This document shows positions 59,540 to 64,000 of a DNA stretch of 64,000 nucleotides, piece after piece. A program made the translations under genes and the position numbers. The number at the start of each line of letters is the position of its first letter. The first letter of the stretch is position 1. This DNA comes from Limanda limanda (Eukaryota; Chordata; Actinopteri; Pleuronectiformes; Pleuronectidae), in assembly GCF_963576545.1 (NCBI RefSeq), contig NC_083647.1, forward strand, positions 2,033,007-2,097,006, in the 5' to 3' direction. Under the pieces are notes generated by a model, which was given only the letters and a program-made list of their open reading frames with translations, was not told where the DNA came from and made no database searches.

Positions 59540-60170
59540 TCGATCAAGCGAAAAGATTCTCTGCTCAGAGGGCCTTAGAAATTATTTTTGAAGAGAGAGA
59601 AGCTTTGGAAGATTTGGAAGGTGATGAAGAGGAAGAGTTTTCAGAATATGAGGATCCCATTTTTGTCAATTCAGAGTCTGACAGTGAGCTTGAGGAAGAG
59701 GAAGAGATCAGTTCCAAAATAAAAGCAGCCAGTCACAGGACCAGTCTGTCAGCAGCCATCCACTGGCAAACCAGCCAGCCAGTGGAGAAATATGGATGTC
59801 AAATAATTCTGAAATTGAATGGTCTTTTTGTCTAAGGAACAAGCCACCCGCATGGCTGCCAGTGTGATAAGATGTACCCAGGACCAACACGGATGGCAGT
59901 TACTCATGTGCAAGACATCAAGTCTTCTCCTGAACTTTTCATTCCCCATGCCATTCAGAAAATCATTCTAGATTGGATTAATTTGGAGGGCCAGTGTAGT
60001 TTAAGAGAGAGGTGGAAGGAAATGGACCAATCCATGTAGCAACAAAAAGAATCGCTGCGATGTCTGTGGACCCAAGATGTACAGGAAGACTCAGTATACA
60101 TTCATCAAGTGCAAGAAATACATATATAAAAACTATACGCATAGTAACACTCTGCTCTATATGTGTTGTA
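59540..60170 (+). pseudogene. Internally deleted piggyBac transposase gene
   Basis: Frame 1 (to TAA at 59833) has KRFSAQRALEIIFEERE followed by a long acidic stretch (Glu/Asp/Ser; EYEDPIFVNSESDSE), the usual N-terminus of piggyBac-like transposases. NSEIEWS is readable after a shift. A second frame, 59875-60036, reads PGPTRMAVTHVQDIK, then ELFIPHAIQKIIL and RWKEMD, the conserved start of the catalytic region, and ends in TAG at 60037. From 60041, in another frame, NKKNRCDVCGPKM and FIKCKK is the C-terminal cysteine-rich domain. The whole DDD catalytic core between these parts is missing, so it is a dead, deletion-derived copy. Confidence 0.85.
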
Positions 60171-60250
60171 TAGGCATTGAATAGTCGACGAGTGTGTTCA
60201 ATTTCTAATTAAGTTTGAAGTAATAAATCGCACTTACAATCATAAATATG

Positions 60251-60510
60251 ATCTATCAATCAATCAATCAATCAAATTTTATTTGTATAGCCAATATTCA
60301 CAAATCACAATTCGTCTCATAGGCCTTTAACATGGTGAGACATCCTCTGTCCTTAACCCTCAATAAGAGTAAGGAAAAACTACTAAAAACCCTTTAAACA
60401 GGTAAAAATACGTAGAAACCTCAGGGAGAGCCACATGTGAGGGATCCCTCTCCCAGGAGGGACAGACGTGCAATAGATGTCAAGTGTAGGAAAACATCAT
60501 CGGGATTAAG
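60251..60510 (+). repeat. Teleost repeat with (ATCA)n start, copy 1
   Basis: ATCAATCAATCAATCAAATT, TTATTTGTATAGCC, CACAAATCACAATT, GACATCCTCTGTCCTTAACC, AAGGAAAAACTACTAAAAAC, GAGGGATCCCTCTCCCAGGA and GTGCAATAGATGTC. The inverted copy at 63180-63440 has the same blocks. Common in fish genomes; non-coding. Confidence 0.8.
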
Positions 60511-61330
60511 TTTTTAGCAGCATTGATCTAGCCATATAGCTGTCTATATTGCTTACAACTGGGATAAAGTAAATATGTCCTAGGTATTTTTCAATAAATG
60601 AGAAAATATCTCAGATTTAGGTGCTACCATCTTGAGGTGACAACATAACTGCACAGCAGTGATAATGGAGAAGAGCCACAGTATCAAGGCCCTTCAAATA
60701 CACCCGCAACTTCCAATACACCCGCCACTCCTGCCACAGATCCGCACTGGCATCCTCTCTTTGTGGGCTTTATGGGACATTTTACAATATAGTATAGGAA
60801 ACCAGCACAATGTTTTATTTTAATGTGAGCTAGTCAGATCTATTAATTGCTCTATCACTTTTAATGCAAGCCCAAAGTGTGCATTGTGTGTCATAAAGGA
60901 AAAAAATTATACAGTTGAAATAAATAGTGGATAATAAAACATCAGGTCAGTGATGATGCCTGCAGCTCAGTTTGTGACATAAAAATGGAGCAGGGTTTGT
61001 GTAAAGACCAATTCTAACTGACAAATGATGATAATGACATGACACAGAACAGAAGTTGAACAATAGAAAAAGTTTCATTTAAAAAAGGCATATCATTTTC
61101 TGATGAGTCCCCTGGTGCTGGCGGACGCCTGGCCCAGGGCAACAAATTGTGCAGAAACAGCATTTTTTAGCATGGCTTAAGTTAATGGCACTCACACACA
61201 CACAAAAAAAAATATAATAATAATCAAACTGATGTCATAATGAGGTGTTGGTAGAAAAATAACAAATTAAGTGATTTTCAGGTTTTACAACATATATGTT
61301 ATAATCCAAGTAATGTTTCAGTGTTTAAAT

Positions 61331-61360
61331 GTGTGTGTGAGTGTTTGTGTGTGTGTGTGT
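61331..61360. repeat. (GT)n tract, impure
   Basis: GTGTGTGTGAGTGTTTGTGT followed by pure GT. Confidence 0.75.
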
Positions 61361-61587
61361 GCTTGTGTTCGTCCATGCATATGAACATGAGGCACCAATG
61401 TCTATATAGTGACATCCCAGGTTTAATTTGGCGCCTGGAGAAATCTTCTTTATCTCCTGCTTGGTGGCTCTGTTTCTTTGTTGCCATCTGAGCACCAGAA
61501 GCTATCATTTAGTAGGTGTGAGATCATAATGCACTCACTGGGGTGTGTAATGACTTCATTTTTGTTTGTCCCGGCCTCTGCATGTGT

Positions 61588-61618
61588 TTGTGTGTGTGTG
61601 TATGTGTATGTGTGTGCA
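61588..61618. repeat. (GT)n tract with TATG interruptions
   Basis: GTGTTTGTGTGTGTGTGTAT followed by GTGTATGTG. Confidence 0.75.
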
Positions 61619-61738
61619 GAATTTAGGCTACATGACTGCTTTTATCTACACCAACATTACCCAATGCAGTTGTGCCTCCACTCCAGCACCCGCTGTGTCA
61701 TTATTAGGTATTATATTTTCAAGTTGTCCATCCTTCTC

Positions 61739-61768
61739 TGTATAGCCCATATTCACAAATCACAGGTT
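61739..61768 (+). repeat. Fragment of the (ATCA)n repeat family
   Basis: TGTATAGCCCATATTCACAA, then ATCACAGG, matches the first part of the 60251 copy without the (ATCA)n run. Confidence 0.6.
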
Positions 61769-62264
61769 CTGAAAGGGTCATGGAAAGAAGAAACAATGAT
61801 GGCTACAGATTTGAATAGAGAACAGTCTCATGAGTCCAACCCATCAATCCACTCTGACCTCCTGTCTGCACAGAATTTGTTTTTAAAAAAAGAAAAAAAA
61901 GGAAAAAATTATGGGCTGTATTCTAAGCTGGTGGCGCAGACGACCTACGGGTCATTCTTCATATTGCCTTAGTAAATCTGGCCCTGTGGCTTTGGGAGAT
62001 ACTCTAATGATTTGTCTAATTTTGTCCAATGTCAGTTTCAGCTGAACCTTTGATTGTGTTCTCACACAAAACAGGCTTTTACATTGGGGCCTTGGTATGA
62101 GGGCATCTTATACTTGTGACATGTGAATATTGTATTGAGATAAACTTGAAAAATGTAATTCCATGCTTTTGTGGAATGATAGACATAAATGGATGGAGAA
62201 AAAAATGTAACAAGATTTCTTCAAACAGGTTTATTCTTCAAGTTGTCACAATCCTGACTTTTAA

Positions 62265-62465
62265 GTATTGAGGAATTTTTGACCATCCACACAAATATAT
62301 GCCACTATATATTATGTATACAGTGTATACATCTTCTGTACAGCATTGGGGGAGTGGGGCCTGTTAAGTTCAACAGATACTCCCTTCTCTCTCAAAGCAG
62401 TACCCAAGGTCAGGTTATAGATAAAGGGCCAAATAACAATACATTGTAGTGTCTATGCTCAGGTA
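62265..62465 (-). repeat. Inverted second copy of the 11.67-kb repeat
   Basis: The reverse complement contains TAGACACTACAATGTATTG, CCTTTATCTATAACCTGACC, TTGGGTACTGCTTTGAGAGA, GGGAGTATCTGTTGAA, CTGTACAG and GGTCAAAAATTCCTCAA, in the same order as 11671-11865. Confidence 0.75.
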
Positions 62466-63179
62466 CTTTCATATCTAACTGCCCCAGACAGAGAGTCACA
62501 AAACTCCAACTCTTTTGCGTATTTCACCAGTGGAAAGACGTAAGGACGCAATGTGATTTAGGTATGCATGCTTTTAACTTAACTATCCAATAGGATGCAA
62601 ACACCTACATGTAACATAGAGAGTGAAAGCAAATCTAGCTACCATGGATATGCTGTAAGAATTGGTGACGCAAGTAGAGGGAGATATATCTTGATGCTGT
62701 GGAAGACGTCTTCAGACTTGGTGGTGACAATTGCTTGTGTTAATCTATCGTTTGCATTGCATTGTTTCACTCTGGTCTCCTTGATGCATCAAGTCTACAT
62801 TAAAACCTTCTGCATAAGACATCAGCTGCTGCCTGAGTTCTCCTTTCAACAGCTTCCAGGAAACCTCCATAACACTAAGGCCATGCCATAGGCAACATAA
62901 CTTTTTCGGAATTTAAAAAATAATGTATCAATTAAACTAAAATATTTAAATTCACGACAAAATTGTGTCGAATGCGCATGAGAGTGGACTTGTAGATGCA
63001 AATGTTGTGAGTGTAGGAAAAACAATTAAAGTAAATAATAGAAATATAGACAGATAGATAATATTTATCATCTGTCCATTCAGTGACAGAAAATCTTCTT
63101 CAACAGGGCTAAACATACAAAATTTACATTTAAAACACATAAAAACATTGTACTGACACATGAGAAGGACTGTTACTCT

Positions 63180-63440
63180 TATCTTTCTGATGTTCTCCAT
63201 TACACGTGGCATCTATTGCAGTTCTGTCCGTCCTGGGAGAGGGATCCCTCACATGTGGCTCACTCTATGGTTTCTACGTTCTTTTTACCCTGTTAAGAGG
63301 TTGTTTTTTTTGTAGTTTTTCCTGATTCTTGTTGAGAGTTAAGGGCAGAGGATGTCACACCTTATTAAATCCCTAAGAGAGAAATTGTGATTTGTGACTA
63401 TGGGCTATACAAATAAAGTTTGATTGATTGATTGATTGAA
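63180..63440 (-). repeat. Teleost repeat with (ATCA)n start, copy 2, inverted
   Basis: Ends (TTGA)n at 63420-63438. The reverse complement has TTTATTTGTATAGCCCATAG, TCACAAATCACAATT, GACATCCTCTGCCCTTAACT, CAGGAAAAACTAC and GAGGGATCCCTCTCCCAGGA. It lies 2.7 kb from copy 1 in opposite orientation. Confidence 0.8.
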
Positions 63441-64000
63441 CTTTAGCCACATATAGACCTCCTTACAGGAACCGTGGTACAGAGAGACTGTCTGCAAAGT
63501 ATTATACCAACAGCACACAGGCCCATGGTGTTACCAGTTGGTTCAGATGATCCCTGCCAAATCCATTGGACACCAGAAATGCAGACAGAAACAGGATGAC
63601 AGGAAGATGGACAGGGGTCATCACATAGCAGTTAAATAGAGGTCAAATTGAGTATATGTACAACATCACTGCTGATACTTAGGGGATTTTTTTAGGGGAT
63701 CCATATTAATGTTATGCTCCCTTACCCTTACCTTTCCCTTCACTGTAGTCTTGAAACTATAATTGAAAAGATGTGTCAATGAACAAAATGCTTCCAATGC
63801 CAAGAGATAAGAAAGATCCTCAACAGGGCAGCTGCTTGGCACAAACTCAGCCGGCTTCTGAGGGTTTGGTGGTGTAACTCTAATAATTTGTATCTGAGTA
63901 GAGAGAGTTAGAGTCTGGGAGCGCTTTCTCCTTCCTGGATTTCTTCCTGTTTGAGTTATTTCTGGTAAAAACTACAGTGAGCAGGAAGCTATACAGCATA

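Overview
The window looks like a piece of a teleost fish chromosome. It is AT-rich vertebrate DNA with long CA/GT microsatellites and many interspersed repeats of fish type: tRNA-derived SINEs, Tc1-like, hAT and piggyBac remnants, MITEs and LINE 3' ends. It carries one clearly recognisable cellular gene. There is no bacterial, plasmid or phage content, no CRISPR array, and no rRNA gene. No tRNA gene is convincing outside SINE heads.

The gene is a neurexin, on the + strand. A large exon (8175-8880) encodes a signal peptide, the first LNS (laminin G-like) domain and the first EGF-like repeat of an alpha-neurexin. Its wording ([22 protein letters not shown]) fits NRXN3 better than NRXN1 or NRXN2. 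Downstream lie four tiny exons at 21747-21767, 23770-23793, 23885-23911 and 24277-24288 (21, 24, 27 and 12 nt). All are phase 1 and a multiple of three, with good splice signals. They fall where alternative splice site 1 (SS1) belongs, just after EGF1. The third and fourth encode GLAHMMAEQ and AKSK, recognisable counterparts of known SS1 residues. TGCATG (RBFOX-type) motifs sit close to these microexons. The next constitutive exon (LNS2) is not in the window, so 24289-64000 is one intron of at least 39.7 kb.

Layout: 1-7600 is AT-rich 5' flank or upstream intron with no gene seen. 7609-7881 is an unrecognised short ORF. 8175-8880 is neurexin coding exon 1. 8881-21746 is the first intron, rich in MITE and SINE debris. 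21747-24288 is the SS1 microexon cluster, interrupted by a 961-bp hAT element with a perfect 8-bp target duplication and a decayed transposase on the minus strand. 24289-64000 is the long intron. Inside it are a CpG-rich, intron-containing candidate nested transcription unit (33.3-34.5 kb), two further CpG-rich blocks (34.6-35.0 and 37.8-38.8 kb, the latter probably a MITE with an array of CRE-like motifs), a Tc1-like element with both ends (44.19-44.78 kb), inverted SINE copies (45.8/46.9 kb), LINE 3' ends (49-50.5 kb), a large GT/GA/CA microsatellite complex (56.6-56.9 kb) and an internally deleted piggyBac gene (59.5-60.2 kb).

The most interesting biology is the SS1 microexon cassette with its motif context, especially a 24-nt microexon (peptide GEICIVTI) for which I know no mammalian equivalent. 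Second is the CpG-island nested unit at 33.3-34.5 kb.
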